The notes below the pieces were generated by a model. It was not told where the DNA came from, ran no database searches, and saw nothing but the letters and a program-made list of their open reading frames with translations. DNA of 64,000 nucleotides from Natronohydrobacter sp. (lineage in GTDB: Bacteria; Pseudomonadota; Alphaproteobacteria; Rhodobacterales; Rhodobacteraceae). Shown here one piece after another: positions 1 to 8,571 of the stretch. Both the position numbers and the translations under genes were made by a program. The stretch lies in NCBI GenBank assembly GCA_030603695.1, contig JAUVXF010000002.1:1-64000 (forward strand), written 5' to 3'. Every line of letters starts with the position of its first letter. Positions within the stretch are counted from its first letter, which is position 1.

Positions 1-57
1 GCTACCGTGATGCCGGAAGGGTATCAAATGGCCTTGGGCTTTACGAATGCGCCCTGA
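1..57 (+). CDS. 3' end of an unidentified gene (partial)
   Basis: Frame 1 is open from the first base and ends with TGA at 55-57, giving an 18-residue tail that ends in GFTNAP. It could be the C-terminus of a gene that starts outside the window. Too little is present to name a family, and an 18-codon open stretch can occur by chance, so this is tentative. Confidence 0.3.
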   Translation, partial: ATVMPEGYQMALGFTNAP

Positions 58-691
58 GGTCTCTTGATGCTTTGTGGCGGAATTTGTGAAATTATTTCAG
101 CAAGATACGCAAGCGCCCTGATGTTTTGTGAACCATCATTAACTGGCAATTCTTACTTCATCGTCTCCGCCACCTTTGTCTATAAACAAGGGTTATTAAA
201 ATCACTGGCTGGACCGGTCTAACCTTCTTGCGGCGTTGAGCTTAAGGTGGCGTCTTTTCGGTATATCTGCAAAATCTCCAAAACACCTAAGACGCGGCGG
301 CGCAGGAACTCTGCCGCGATGACCGCTACCTCAGGGCTATGTGGGAAGCATCCAACAGCGCCCCGGCCTTACCAGCCCAGCGCGCCCCCAGCCTGTGGTA
401 ATGGAGATGGCCGTCTTGAGGCGTTTCCGGGCCTGCCCTCGCGCCATAGGGTACCAAGGGATGGATAATCAGAAGTGTCTTTTCGATAACGCGTGAGGCT
501 TGATTTTCATGCGAAGCCGCATTGCGTGAAAAGCCTTATATGCAGGTGCAGCGGCCAGCCTGTGCCTTTGGGCTGCTTTGAAAGGCCCACGGGGGGAAGG
601 TAAGTCCGGCATAACCAAAATGAACCCTCCAAGCCGATCCTTTTTGCGCTTACTGGACATGGGCTTTGCGCCCTTTCGGCAATGGCGGCTG
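58..691. other. Non-coding stretch, no gene recognised
   Basis: About 630 bases separate the possible upstream gene tail from the MarR-type gene on the minus strand. Short open frames exist on both strands (for example 247-468), but their translations are Arg/Pro/Ala-rich, lack a good ribosome binding site and resemble no family I know. The first 200 bases are clearly AT-richer than the surroundings and may carry a promoter or terminator, but I see no convincing hairpin with a T-run. Confidence 0.4.
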
Positions 692-1222
692 TTACAGGGC
701 GGCGGCGGCGCGGGCGGCTTGGTCGTAGCTGCCGGACAGGGTGCGCAAAAGCGCGGCAATCCGGCTTAGATCTTGCGGATCATGGCCCAATTGCGTGATT
801 GTCTGCACAACCAATTCCTCTCTGATTTCGGCATAGATTTTGCAAATACCTGCGCCTTTTTCGGTGATTGCAACAGTCTTTTCCTTGCCAGCCCGCCCGG
901 TTTTCACCAGCGCTTGCGCGGCCAGTTTCTTGATGGCGTAATTTGCCAGATGTGTATCCTCGATGTTGAGCACAAGGCAGATATCGGCGAGGGATTTGGC
1001 GCGGCCGCGATGGTTTACCAGATGCAGGATCAGCACATCCATGGGCGAGAGGCCGGGTAGGCCCGCCGCCGTGGCGCAGCGCACGATCCAGCGCTGGAAG
1101 GCGTGATTGGCCATGGTCAGGGCAAATTCGATCTCGGAAAGCGCGGGAAGTGATGATGTGGCAAGATGCGCAGAGCTTACAATAGGGCCGATTGCTAATG
1201 GCGATTTGGGGGAGGATGACAT
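692..1222 (-). CDS. MarR-type winged-helix transcriptional regulator
   Basis: This 176-residue protein has a winged-helix DNA-binding region at about residues 58-123 (GLSPMDVLILHLVNHRGRAK, then a recognition-helix stretch around THLANYAIKKL and a wing near KTGRAGKEKTVAIT). This is the layout of the predicted MarR-type regulators that accompany small-molecule catabolic genes. It is transcribed divergently from pxpB, with only about 100 bases between the two starts, so it probably controls the 5-oxoprolinase operon and itself. An inverted repeat, TTGACA-N14-TGTCAA, lies in that gap. The ligand is unknown. The regulator role rests on family resemblance; the target is inferred from position. Confidence 0.75.
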   Translation of the reverse strand: MSSSPKSPLAIGPIVSSAHLATSSLPALSEIEFALTMANHAFQRWIVRCATAAGLPGLSPMDVLILHLVNHRGRAKSLADICLVLNIEDTHLANYAIKKLAAQALVKTGRAGKEKTVAITEKGAGICKIYAEIREELVVQTITQLGHDPQDLSRIAALLRTLSGSYDQAARAAAAL

Positions 1223-1261
1223 GCGCGGGGCCTTCTATCCGAAATCTGTTCTGACACAACG

Positions 1262-1287
1262 TTGACAAATTATCAGCAAAATGTCAA
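1262..1287. promoter_or_regulatory. Inverted repeat in divergent MarR/pxpB promoter region
   Basis: TTGACA at 1262-1267 and TGTCAA at 1282-1287 form a perfect 6-base inverted repeat separated by 14 bases. The left half also looks like a sigma-70 -35 hexamer for the rightward operon, although no good -10 follows at the normal distance. Its place between a regulator gene and the operon it diverges from makes it a candidate operator. It supports choosing the pxpB start at 1323, because a start at 1281 would lie inside the repeat. Confidence 0.45.
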
Positions 1288-1322
1288 TGAAGAGTCGGGG
1301 CGACTTGGCAAAGGGGGCTGCT

Positions 1323-2084
1323 ATGGTTGAGGTGCAAGCTGCCGACGGGGGAAATGCGTCCTTGCCCGCAATATATCCGCTTGGCGTGGACGGGCTTCTT
1401 ATCCGCTTTGGTGCGCAGCTTGGCGAGGCTGCCAATCGCGCCGCACTGGCGTTTCGCGCAGCGGTTCAGGGTGATCCCCCGGTGGGTGTGGTGGAAAGCG
1501 CAACATCGCTGACATCGGTTTATCTGCGGTTTGATCTGGAAAAAACGGATCATGCCCGGTTGCGTGAAGACCTGCGCCCGCGCCTTGCCGGGTGTGACTG
1601 GTATCAATCCGCCCTGCCGCAGGGCCGCCGCTTGTGGCGTGTGCCGGCTGTTTTCGGAACCGATCTTGCCCCGCAGCTGGCAGAGGCGGCAGAGCTGGCG
1701 GGTATGACCCCCGATCAGGCAATCGCCTCTTTATGTGCCGCGTCATTGCGTGTGCAAACCATAGGGTTCGCACCCGGCCAGCCATATCTGGGGGAATTGC
1801 CCGCGCAATGGGATATCCCCCGCCAAACGGCCCTGACACCGCGCGTGCCAGAGGGGGCCTTGGCCGTAGCGATCCGGCAGATGGTGTTGTTTTCCGTCAG
1901 CACGCCAACAGGCTGGCGCCATGTTGGCCAGACAGCGGCGCAATTGTTCCGGCCGGATCAGGATGATCCTTTCTTGCTGCGCCCCGGCGACGAGGTGTTG
2001 TTCCAGCCCGTCAGCCGGGATGAATTTGAAAACATCCGCAGCGCCAAATGTGATGGCGGCGCTGTTGCCACGAGGCTGGCATGA
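1323..2084 (+). CDS. pxpB: 5-oxoprolinase subunit PxpB (KipI / allophanate hydrolase subunit 1 family)
   Basis: PxpB works with PxpA and PxpC as the prokaryotic ATP-dependent 5-oxoprolinase, opening 5-oxo-L-proline (pyroglutamate) to L-glutamate in the cytoplasm. The 253-residue product has the family's hallmarks: GFAPGQPYL at residues 148-156, the following proline-rich IPR..LTPRVPEGA stretch, and a C-terminal PGDEVLF segment. Length matches the family. I chose ATG 1323 because AAGGGGG lies just upstream; an in-frame ATG at 1281 has no such site and falls in the presumed operator. The stop overlaps the pxpC start (ATGATGG around 2081-2084), so the genes are translationally coupled. The kinase-inhibitor name KipI comes from Bacillus and need not apply here. 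Confidence 0.9.
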   Translation: MVEVQAADGGNASLPAIYPLGVDGLLIRFGAQLGEAANRAALAFRAAVQGDPPVGVVESATSLTSVYLRFDLEKTDHARLREDLRPRLAGCDWYQSALPQGRRLWRVPAVFGTDLAPQLAEAAELAGMTPDQAIASLCAASLRVQTIGFAPGQPYLGELPAQWDIPRQTALTPRVPEGALAVAIRQMVLFSVSTPTGWRHVGQTAAQLFRPDQDDPFLLRPGDEVLFQPVSRDEFENIRSAKCDGGAVATRLA

Positions 2085-3103
2085 TGGCCGAGATTCGCAT
2101 TCACCGCGCGGGGCCAGGTGTCACGCTGCAAGATATGGGGCGGGCGGGCTATCTGGCGCAGGGGCTGTCACGCGGTGGGGCGGCGGATCGGCTGGCCTTG
2201 CACGAGGGGGCGGCCCTGTTGGGGCAAGATGCCGGGCTGGGCGCGATAGAGATTGCAGGCAGTTTCCTCAGCCTGGAGGTGACGGCCCCCGCCCGCATTG
2301 CTTTGACAGGGGCGCCCATGCGCGCGTGCGCCGATGGGGCCGCGCTGTCCTGGCAGGCCAGCCACGCACTTGCCGCAGGCACGCGGCTGGATCTTGCGGG
2401 CAGCCGTGGCGGCTATAGCTATCTGCATGTCGGGGGGGGCATAGCGGCGGAGGAGTGCCTTGGGGCAAGCTCTGCCCATCTGGGTGCAGGGATTGGGCGC
2501 ATGTTGGATGCAGGCGACAGGCTGGCGCTAGGGCCGGACAGGGGCAGGGCGGTGGGCCGGACATTCACCCCGCTGGATCGCTTTGAGGGCGGCATTTTGC
2601 GCATGATTGATACGCCGCAAACAGCACTCTTCGCAAAATCTGAATGTCAGCGCTTCACCGAAACCATCTTCCGCAAAGATGCGCGCGGCAATCGTATGGG
2701 GCAAAAGCTGGTGGCAGAAGGGGCCGGCTTTGCCACGCAAACTGGCCTGAGCATTCTGTCAGAGGCAATCGTTCCTGGCGATATCCAGATCACGGGTGAT
2801 GGCGCGCCATTTGTGCTGCTTGCCGAATGCCAGACAACGGGCGGCTATCCGCGTATCGGAACGGTGCTGCCCTGTGATCTGCCACGGCTGGTGCAGGCCC
2901 CAAGCGGGGCCGCGCTAACGTTTCAGTTCATCTCGCTGGAGGACGCTGTCGCGCTGGAACGCAGCGAGGCCAGACGCCGTGCCGAGATTGGCCAGACACT
3001 GCGCCCGCTGATCCGTGATCCGCATGACATGGCCGATCTTCTGGCCTATCAGTTGATCAGTGGTGTGACATGCGGCGATGATCTGGAAAGGGGTATGCCA
3101 TGA
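2081..3103 (+). CDS. pxpC: 5-oxoprolinase subunit PxpC (KipA / allophanate hydrolase subunit 2 family)
   Basis: This 340-residue protein is the second subunit (AHS2 domain) of the PxpABC 5-oxoprolinase. The N-terminal PGVTLQDMGRAGYLAQGLSR region and the C-terminal GGYPRIGTVLPCDLPRL segment are typical of the family, and the length fits. It overlaps pxpB at its start and pxpA at its end by four bases each, so the three subunits should be made together. In the family, PxpB and PxpC form the part of the complex related to the biotin-dependent carboxylase/allophanate hydrolase AHS domains. I see no truncation or frameshift. Confidence 0.9.
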   Translation: MMAEIRIHRAGPGVTLQDMGRAGYLAQGLSRGGAADRLALHEGAALLGQDAGLGAIEIAGSFLSLEVTAPARIALTGAPMRACADGAALSWQASHALAAGTRLDLAGSRGGYSYLHVGGGIAAEECLGASSAHLGAGIGRMLDAGDRLALGPDRGRAVGRTFTPLDRFEGGILRMIDTPQTALFAKSECQRFTETIFRKDARGNRMGQKLVAEGAGFATQTGLSILSEAIVPGDIQITGDGAPFVLLAECQTTGGYPRIGTVLPCDLPRLVQAPSGAALTFQFISLEDAVALERSEARRRAEIGQTLRPLIRDPHDMADLLAYQLISGVTCGDDLERGMP

Positions 3104-3876
3104 TCCGGCAAATCGATCTGAATGCAGATATGGGCGAAAGCTTTGGCCCCTGGACGATGGGGGCAGATACAGAGCTTTTGAAAATCATCACATCCGCCAA
3201 TATCGCTTGCGGCTTTCACGCGGGTGATCCCGATGTGATGGCGCAGGCCATGTCACTGGCCGTTGCCAATGGCGTTGGCATCGGTGCGCATCCGGGTTTG
3301 CCGGATTTGCAGGGTTTCGGGCGGCGCCGGATGCAGATTTCGCCAGATGCGGCGCGCCATCTGGTTGCCTATCAGCTGGGCGCGGCACAGGCGATGGCAT
3401 GCATCGCAGGCGGGGCGGTGCGGCATCTGAAATTGCATGGCGCGCTGGCCAATATGGCGGCGGAAAATGAGGCCCTTGCGCGCGCCTGTTATGAAGGGGC
3501 GTTGGCCGTTTGCCCCGATATCATCTTGGTGGTGATCTCTGGCACAGCGCAGGCCCGCGCCGCACAGGATTTGGGCGCGCGCTTTGCCCAAGAGATATTC
3601 GCCGATCGCGGCTATACCGAAGATGGGCTTTTGATGGATCGTCGCTTGCCCGGCGCTGTGATCCACGATCAGGCGGAGGTTTGCGCGCGTATTCTTGCCA
3701 TGCTGCGGGCAGGTGCGATTATCACGGCAAAAGGCACGCATCTTCCCGCCCAGATTGATACGATTTGCCTGCATGGCGATACACGCGGGGCCGTGGTTCT
3801 GGCGCAGGCCCTGCGCGAGGCCCTTGGCGCGGATGGCATATCTGTAGCCCCCTTTGACGGGCGCGCCGCGCCGTGA
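3100..3876 (+). CDS. pxpA: 5-oxoprolinase subunit PxpA (LamB/YcsF family)
   Basis: A 258-residue LamB/YcsF-family protein, the third subunit of the ATP-dependent 5-oxoprolinase. Conserved motifs are visible: DLNADMGESFG near residue 6, NIACGFHAGDP around 34-44 and GIGAHPGLPDLQGFGRR around 60-76. These acidic and histidine residues line the active site of the related deacetylase-like fold. The start overlaps the end of pxpC, and its own stop overlaps the GTG start of the LysR gene (GTGA at 3873-3876), so all four genes form one transcription unit. Order is pxpB-pxpC-pxpA. Full length, no anomalies. Confidence 0.92.
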   Translation: MIRQIDLNADMGESFGPWTMGADTELLKIITSANIACGFHAGDPDVMAQAMSLAVANGVGIGAHPGLPDLQGFGRRRMQISPDAARHLVAYQLGAAQAMACIAGGAVRHLKLHGALANMAAENEALARACYEGALAVCPDIILVVISGTAQARAAQDLGARFAQEIFADRGYTEDGLLMDRRLPGAVIHDQAEVCARILAMLRAGAIITAKGTHLPAQIDTICLHGDTRGAVVLAQALREALGADGISVAPFDGRAAP

Positions 3877-4733
3877 CGCTGGATCAGTTGCAAACCTTCC
3901 TTTGGGTGGCCCGTCTGCAAGGGGTGCGCCGCGCGTCAGAGCAGATGAACATCTCTCAGCCTGCCGTTACGGCGCGATTGCAGGCTTTGGAAGATACGCT
4001 TCAGGTCAGATTGTTCGAGCGCAGCTCGCGCGGGGTGGTGTTGACGCGGGAAGGCGAATTGTTGCGCGGATATGCCGAACAGATGGCCTTTGTTCAGGAA
4101 GAAATCCGCCAGCGCGTCAGCGATCCGACAGGTATTGCCGGGTTGTTTCGGGTCGGGGCTTCGGAAACCATTGCCGAAACCTGGTTGCCGCGTTTTCTGG
4201 AATGTCTGAGCCAGAATTACCCGCGCCTTAGTCTGGAATTGACGGTCGATATCTCTATCAATCTGCGCGATGCGCTGCTGGCACGTCAGCTTGATCTGGC
4301 CTTGTTGATGGGGCCTGTCTCTGCCTTTTCTGTCAACAATATCGCGCTGCCGCATTTCGATCTGGGTTGGTATCGCGCCGCCGGGCGGCCTGACCCGGAT
4401 TTCCTGACCACGCCAGTAATCAGCTATGCGCGCAATACGCGCCCTTACCGTGAATTGGTTGAAGAGTTGAGCAAGCGCCACGGCCCCGGCATACGGGTGT
4501 TCAGTTGCGCGTCGCTGTCGGCAAGTATCCAGATGATCGCATCTGGCATCGGGGTTGGCCCGATTCCCAATGCTTTGGCGCGGGATCGTGTTGCATCCGG
4601 TCAGTTGCAACCGTTTGATCCGGGATGGCTGCCCAGCCCGCTGGAATTCACCGCCTCTTGGATGGCAGAGCCACGCAATTCTCTGGCAGAAGAGGCCGCC
4701 CATCTGGCAATGGAGATTGCAGGCGGCAATTGA
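3873..4733 (+). CDS. LysR-family transcriptional regulator
   Basis: A 286-residue LysR-type regulator with an N-terminal winged helix at about residues 1-60 (TLDQLQTFLWVARLQGVRRA, then NISQPAVTARLQALEDTL) and a substrate-binding effector domain from about residue 90. It starts with GTG overlapping the pxpA stop, so it is cotranscribed with the 5-oxoprolinase genes, unlike most LysR genes, which diverge from their targets. The next gene begins about 100 bases downstream after a region rich in TTGAT/ATCAA repeats, which is a plausible binding site. The inducer is unknown; a 5-oxoproline- or glutamate-related ligand is inferred from context only. Confidence 0.88.
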   Translation: MTLDQLQTFLWVARLQGVRRASEQMNISQPAVTARLQALEDTLQVRLFERSSRGVVLTREGELLRGYAEQMAFVQEEIRQRVSDPTGIAGLFRVGASETIAETWLPRFLECLSQNYPRLSLELTVDISINLRDALLARQLDLALLMGPVSAFSVNNIALPHFDLGWYRAAGRPDPDFLTTPVISYARNTRPYRELVEELSKRHGPGIRVFSCASLSASIQMIASGIGVGPIPNALARDRVASGQLQPFDPGWLPSPLEFTASWMAEPRNSLAEEAAHLAMEIAGGN

Positions 4734-4742
4734 TCAGGATTA

Positions 4743-4760
4743 TTGATCACTGTTTATCAA
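4743..4760. promoter_or_regulatory. TTGAT-N8-ATCAA inverted repeat upstream of the DUF1445 gene
   Basis: The gap between the LysR gene and the DUF1445 gene holds TTGAT at 4743-4747 and ATCAA at 4756-4760, a perfect dyad with an 8-base spacer. Further TTGAT copies flank it: AATTGATCA at about 4728 and AATTGATA at about 4774. The stretch is markedly AT-rich for this genome. The spacing differs from an FNR box (N4). It may be the target of the LysR protein encoded just upstream, or of the MarR-type protein. Confidence 0.4.
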
Positions 4761-4836
4761 AATATACGATTTGAATTGATATGGATTTTACGCAACCTTG
4801 CCTGTGACAAAGTTCATGTGGCGGTAAGGGTGGGGC

Positions 4837-5646
4837 GTGACATATCAGGAACTTGAAGCTCTCAAGACTGTGAAAGACCTGCGTTCGGCTATTCGCGCGG
4901 GGGAATTCGCGGGACATACTGCCGGTCTGGCACCGGGGAAGTTGCAATGCAATATAGCCATTCTGCCCGCGGATCATGCTTTGGACTTTCTGCGCTTCTG
5001 TCTGCGCAATCCCAAACCCTGCCCGATTGTTGGCATAGGCGAAACAGGTGATCCCGCCTTGCCAACATTGGGGCCGGATATCGACATTCGCCATGATCTG
5101 CCGCGCTACAGGCTGTATCGTGATGGGCATTTCGAAAGCGAAGTTACCGATATCGCGCACCATTGGCGCGATGATATGGTGACGGTTGCGCTGGGCTGCT
5201 CATTCACCTTCGAGCGCGCCTTGATGGCAGCCGACATCCCCATGCGCCATGTCCAGCAAAACCGGACTGTGCCCATGTATCGCACAGCCTTGCCGTTGGA
5301 GCCGGGTGGGGTATTCGGGGGCACGATGGTTGTCTCCATGCGGCCCTTGCCCCAACAGGATGTAGCGCGCGCGGTAGAGATTTCGGCCCGCTATCCATTG
5401 GCGCATGGCGCGCCGGTGCATCTGGGCGATCCCGCCGCAATCGGGATTGCGGATATTGATCGGCCAGAATGGGGCGAGGCGGTTTCGGTCGCGCCTGATG
5501 AGGTTCCGGTTTTCTGGGCCTGTGGCGTCACCTCGCAAAACGCGCTGCTGGCCGCTGCGATCCCGCTCGTGATCACGCATGCGCCGGGACATATGCTGAT
5601 AAGTGATATCAACGAGGATGCCGAACATCCAATTTGGAAACCCTAA
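4837..5646 (+). CDS. DUF1445 / YcsI-family putative hydro-lyase (D-glutamate cyclase-like)
   Basis: This 269-residue protein belongs to the DUF1445 family (YcsI in Bacillus, where it sits with ycsF, kipI and kipA). The same domain forms part of the mammalian D-glutamate cyclase, which converts D-glutamate to 5-oxo-D-proline, so a role feeding or reversing the 5-oxoprolinase step is reasonable. Visible family segments include the C.IVGIGETGDP region near residue 65, VTVALGCSFTFE near 110 and the C-terminal THAPGHMLISDI, followed by DAEHPIW. The start codon is GTG at 4837, preceded by GGTAAGGG. It begins after a likely regulatory gap and leads into the TRAP transporter genes with only 18 bases to the next start. 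The reaction is not known from sequence alone. Confidence 0.85.
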   Translation: MTYQELEALKTVKDLRSAIRAGEFAGHTAGLAPGKLQCNIAILPADHALDFLRFCLRNPKPCPIVGIGETGDPALPTLGPDIDIRHDLPRYRLYRDGHFESEVTDIAHHWRDDMVTVALGCSFTFERALMAADIPMRHVQQNRTVPMYRTALPLEPGGVFGGTMVVSMRPLPQQDVARAVEISARYPLAHGAPVHLGDPAAIGIADIDRPEWGEAVSVAPDEVPVFWACGVTSQNALLAAAIPLVITHAPGHMLISDINEDAEHPIWKP

Positions 5647-5664
5647 CCAACAGTGGAGACAGAC

Positions 5665-6705
5665 ATGAAGCTCAAAACTCTATCCGCATTTATGCTTTCA
5701 ACGGCCCTGGTGGTGCCTGCCAGCGCCGAAACCCTGTCCGTGGTCGGCAGTTGGTCTAACCTGCCATTGCACCGCCAATTCGAGGCCCCCTTTTGGAACG
5801 AGTTCCTGCCCGAAGCCTCTGGCGGTGCGCTGGAAGTGGCGCTGACCACGCATAATGAAATGGGGCTTGGGGTTGGCGATATCTACAACCTGCTGGGGGA
5901 TGGTGTTTATGATGTGGCCATGACAGTGGCTGATTATGCCGTTGCCGATGCCCCGGAACTGGAAGCTTTGGATGTCCCGCTGATTGCAATGGATGCCGAT
6001 GCGGCGCGCGCCAAAACCGATGCGGCCCGCCCCATGGTGTCCGATATCTTTCGCGCGCGTTTCAACAGCCATGTTCTTGCAATAGCGCCCTATCCGCCGC
6101 AAATCGTGTTTTGCAATGCCGACGTTAGTGGCTTGGATGATATGCGCGGGCTGAAGGTGCGCGGATCGGGCCGGATGACAGCCAAGCTGTTGGAAGCGCT
6201 GGGCGCAGAGGGCGTGAATGTCGATTTCGGCGAGGTTCCTGGCGCATTGCAGCGCGGTGCGATTGATTGCGCAGTAACAGGGGCAGGATCAGGCTATAAT
6301 TCCGGGTGGTGGGAAGTCTCGACACATCTGGTGACGCTGCCATTGGGGGGGTGGGACCCTGTTGTGACCGCGATCAATCTGGATCGGTGGAACAGCCTGT
6401 CGCCAGAGATGCAGGACTTGATTGCGACAAGCATCAAAACCGAATTTGAAGATCCGGCCTGGCAGGTTGCGCAAGATGGCCTGGTCGATGATATTGCCTG
6501 CCTTACGGGCAATGGCGCTTGCCCCTATGGCGAGGCGCGCGACATGGTTCTGGTGGAAGCAAGCGAAGCAGATCTGGCGCGTGCAACCGAAATTCTTGTG
6601 ACCGAGGTTTTGCCCGAATGGGCAACGCGGGCGGGGCGCGACTGGGCAGAGCGCTGGAATGCGGAAGTGGGCAGTGTGGTTGGCGTGACAATTCCGCTCG
6701 ACTGA
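5665..6705 (+). CDS. TRAP transporter substrate-binding protein (DctP family)
   Basis: A 346-residue periplasmic binding protein of the tripartite ATP-independent (TRAP) family. It has a clear Sec signal peptide: MKLK, a hydrophobic core, and an ASA cleavage site near residue 21. The TRAP-type arginine region is seen near residues 163-173 (MRGLKVRGSGR). The ATG at 5665 is preceded by GGAGA at 5655-5659; an in-frame GTG at 5653 overlaps this site and is rejected. Several cysteines (FCNADV, AIDCAV, IACLTGNGACPYG) could form disulfides. Cotranscribed with the two membrane subunits. The substrate is not evident; context suggests a 5-oxoproline-, glutamate- or other organic-acid-like compound. Confidence 0.88.
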   Translation: MKLKTLSAFMLSTALVVPASAETLSVVGSWSNLPLHRQFEAPFWNEFLPEASGGALEVALTTHNEMGLGVGDIYNLLGDGVYDVAMTVADYAVADAPELEALDVPLIAMDADAARAKTDAARPMVSDIFRARFNSHVLAIAPYPPQIVFCNADVSGLDDMRGLKVRGSGRMTAKLLEALGAEGVNVDFGEVPGALQRGAIDCAVTGAGSGYNSGWWEVSTHLVTLPLGGWDPVVTAINLDRWNSLSPEMQDLIATSIKTEFEDPAWQVAQDGLVDDIACLTGNGACPYGEARDMVLVEASEADLARATEILVTEVLPEWATRAGRDWAERWNAEVGSVVGVTIPLD

Positions 6706-6726
6706 TCTAGCCGAAAGGGGCAGCAC

Positions 6727-7287
6727 ATGGTCTTGCGAATTTTCGATCTGCTACGCAGCATCAACCGCGCAATTGCGCTTGTGGTGGGCATGGGGCTTTT
6801 GGCCTGTGTGGGCTATGTGTTGCTTGAAATCACCCTGCGGCGGTTCGGTTCGTCGCTGGGTGGCACGACAGAGATAACCGGCTATGTCATGGCCGTGACA
6901 ACCGCCTGGGGCATGGGGTTTGCCCTGCTGGAACTTGCGCATATCCGTATAGAGGTGTTGCGCACGCGGCTGGCAAGCTGGGGCAGGGTGTTTCTGGATC
7001 TTCTGGCGATGCTGGCCATGTCTGCGACAGTTGTCATCATCGCCATGCGCGCCTGGCCCGTGCTGCTGCGATCAATCAACAATGACTCCCGCGCGAATAC
7101 AGTTCTGGAAACGCCGCTCTGGATACCCCAAAGCCTGTGGTTCGCGGGCTGGGTCTGGTTTGCGCTGATGTGCTGCGCCGTGACCATGATATCACTGATT
7201 CTGGTGTTTCAGGGCAAGCTTGGGGCGGTAGAGCGCCGGATCGGTATCCGCAACGAGATTGCCGAAGAGCTGGAGCAAGCGCAATGA
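6727..7287 (+). CDS. TRAP transporter small membrane subunit (DctQ family)
   Basis: A 186-residue inner-membrane protein with four predicted hydrophobic segments (around residues 14-36, 50-72, 90-112 and 130-155). This is the four-helix DctQ layout, and LLEITLRRF and GGTTEITGYVMAVTTAWGMG are typical family segments. It pairs with DctM to form the sodium-driven permease that accepts ligand from the periplasmic binding protein encoded just upstream. A GAAAGGGG ribosome binding site precedes the ATG. The end overlaps the DctM start (GCAATGA), so the two are translationally coupled. Confidence 0.88.
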   Translation: MVLRIFDLLRSINRAIALVVGMGLLACVGYVLLEITLRRFGSSLGGTTEITGYVMAVTTAWGMGFALLELAHIRIEVLRTRLASWGRVFLDLLAMLAMSATVVIIAMRAWPVLLRSINNDSRANTVLETPLWIPQSLWFAGWVWFALMCCAVTMISLILVFQGKLGAVERRIGIRNEIAEELEQAQ

Positions 7288-8564
7288 TCCTGTATATCTT
7301 TGGTGGCCTGCTGGGGCTTATGGCGCTGACAATTCCTGTAGGGATTGTTCTGTTTTTGCTGGGCTTTGGCGTTGACCAATTTTTCACGCCCTTCCCCCTT
7401 ATCCGTGGGCTTGGCCAATTTGTGTGGTCTGCGTCCAATTCATCCACGCTGATCGCCATCCCTTTTTTTGTGCTGCTGGGTGAGGTGCTGGTGCGCGGCG
7501 GCGTCGCCGCCAAGACATATGCCGCATTGGATCGCTGGCTAAGCTGGCTGCCCGGTGGGCTGATCCATGCCAATATTGGCACGGCCACATTGTTTTCGGC
7601 AACGTCGGGATCATCGGTCGCCACGGCTGCAACCGTTGCCACAGTTGCCATGCCGCAGGCAGAGCGTTTGGGCTATGATCCGCGACTATTTGCCGGGGCC
7701 ATTGCCGCGGGTGGCACGCTTGGCATCATGATCCCCCCATCCATCAATCTTATTGTCTATGGGTTCCTGACCGAAACCTCTATCCCGCAGCTTTTTGTGG
7801 CGGGGTTGATCCCCGGTCTTATGCTGGCGGTGGGGTTCAGCCTTGTTACGGCCCTGATCTGCACAATTCGCCCAGAACTGGGCGGAGAGTCGCGCCGGTA
7901 TCCGCTACGCGAGATGCTGGCGGTGCTGGTGCATCTGATCCCGATTTTCCTGCTCTTTGCCGCGATTGTCGGCTCTATCTATCGTGGTTGGGCCACCCCC
8001 ACAGAGGCGGCAGCGGTGGGCGTTGGCATGGCCTTTGTCATCGCCGGGTTTTCTGGCGGTGTGAATTGGCCAATGCTGCGCGATTCGCTTTATGGCACAA
8101 TGCGGATTACCGCCATGATCATGCTGGTTGTGCTGGGGGCGGCATTTCTGAACTTCACCCTCTCCAGCGCCGGACTGGGGCGCGAATTGCGCGCCTTCAT
8201 GGAAGGGTTGGGGTTCAGCCCGCTGATGACGCTGATGGTCATCGTTGCCATCTATATCGTTCTCGGTTTTTTCATAGAAACCTTGTCGCTGATGGTGATC
8301 ACCATTCCAATCATGGTGCCCATCGTTGTGGGGCTGGGCTATGATCCTGTCTGGTTTGGGATTTTGATGATCGTGCTGGTGGAAATGGCGCTGATCACAC
8401 CGCCTGTGGGGCTTAACCTGTATGTGGTGCAGGGCGCCCGACGTGGTGGCAATCTGTCAGAGGTGATGGTTGGTGCAATCCCCTATGCCGTCTTGATGCT
8501 GCTGATGGCCTTTTTGCTGATCGCTGTTCCGGGGCTTGCGCTATGGCTGCCTGCCAATCTGTGA
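7284..8564 (+). CDS. TRAP transporter large permease subunit (DctM family)
   Basis: A 426-residue polytopic membrane protein, the ion-coupled transport subunit of the TRAP system. Family hallmarks are ATLFSATSGSSVATAATVA near residue 95, AAGGTLGIMIPPSINLI around 145, and the C-terminal LITPPVGLNLYVVQG. The start ATG at 7284 overlaps the dctQ-like stop; an upstream in-frame start at 7137 would add 49 polar residues unlike the family and is rejected. Length is normal for DctM. Substrate specificity lies mainly in the binding protein, so none is assigned. Confidence 0.92.
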   Translation: MILYIFGGLLGLMALTIPVGIVLFLLGFGVDQFFTPFPLIRGLGQFVWSASNSSTLIAIPFFVLLGEVLVRGGVAAKTYAALDRWLSWLPGGLIHANIGTATLFSATSGSSVATAATVATVAMPQAERLGYDPRLFAGAIAAGGTLGIMIPPSINLIVYGFLTETSIPQLFVAGLIPGLMLAVGFSLVTALICTIRPELGGESRRYPLREMLAVLVHLIPIFLLFAAIVGSIYRGWATPTEAAAVGVGMAFVIAGFSGGVNWPMLRDSLYGTMRITAMIMLVVLGAAFLNFTLSSAGLGRELRAFMEGLGFSPLMTLMVIVAIYIVLGFFIETLSLMVITIPIMVPIVVGLGYDPVWFGILMIVLVEMALITPPVGLNLYVVQGARRGGNLSEVMVGAIPYAVLMLLMAFLLIAVPGLALWLPANL

Positions 8565-8571
8565 GGGGAAA

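Noticed and set aside
247-759. Short open frames on both strands in the first 700 bases
   Set aside because: Translations are low-complexity and Arg/Pro/Ala-rich, have no ribosome binding sites and partly lie antisense to the MarR-type gene.
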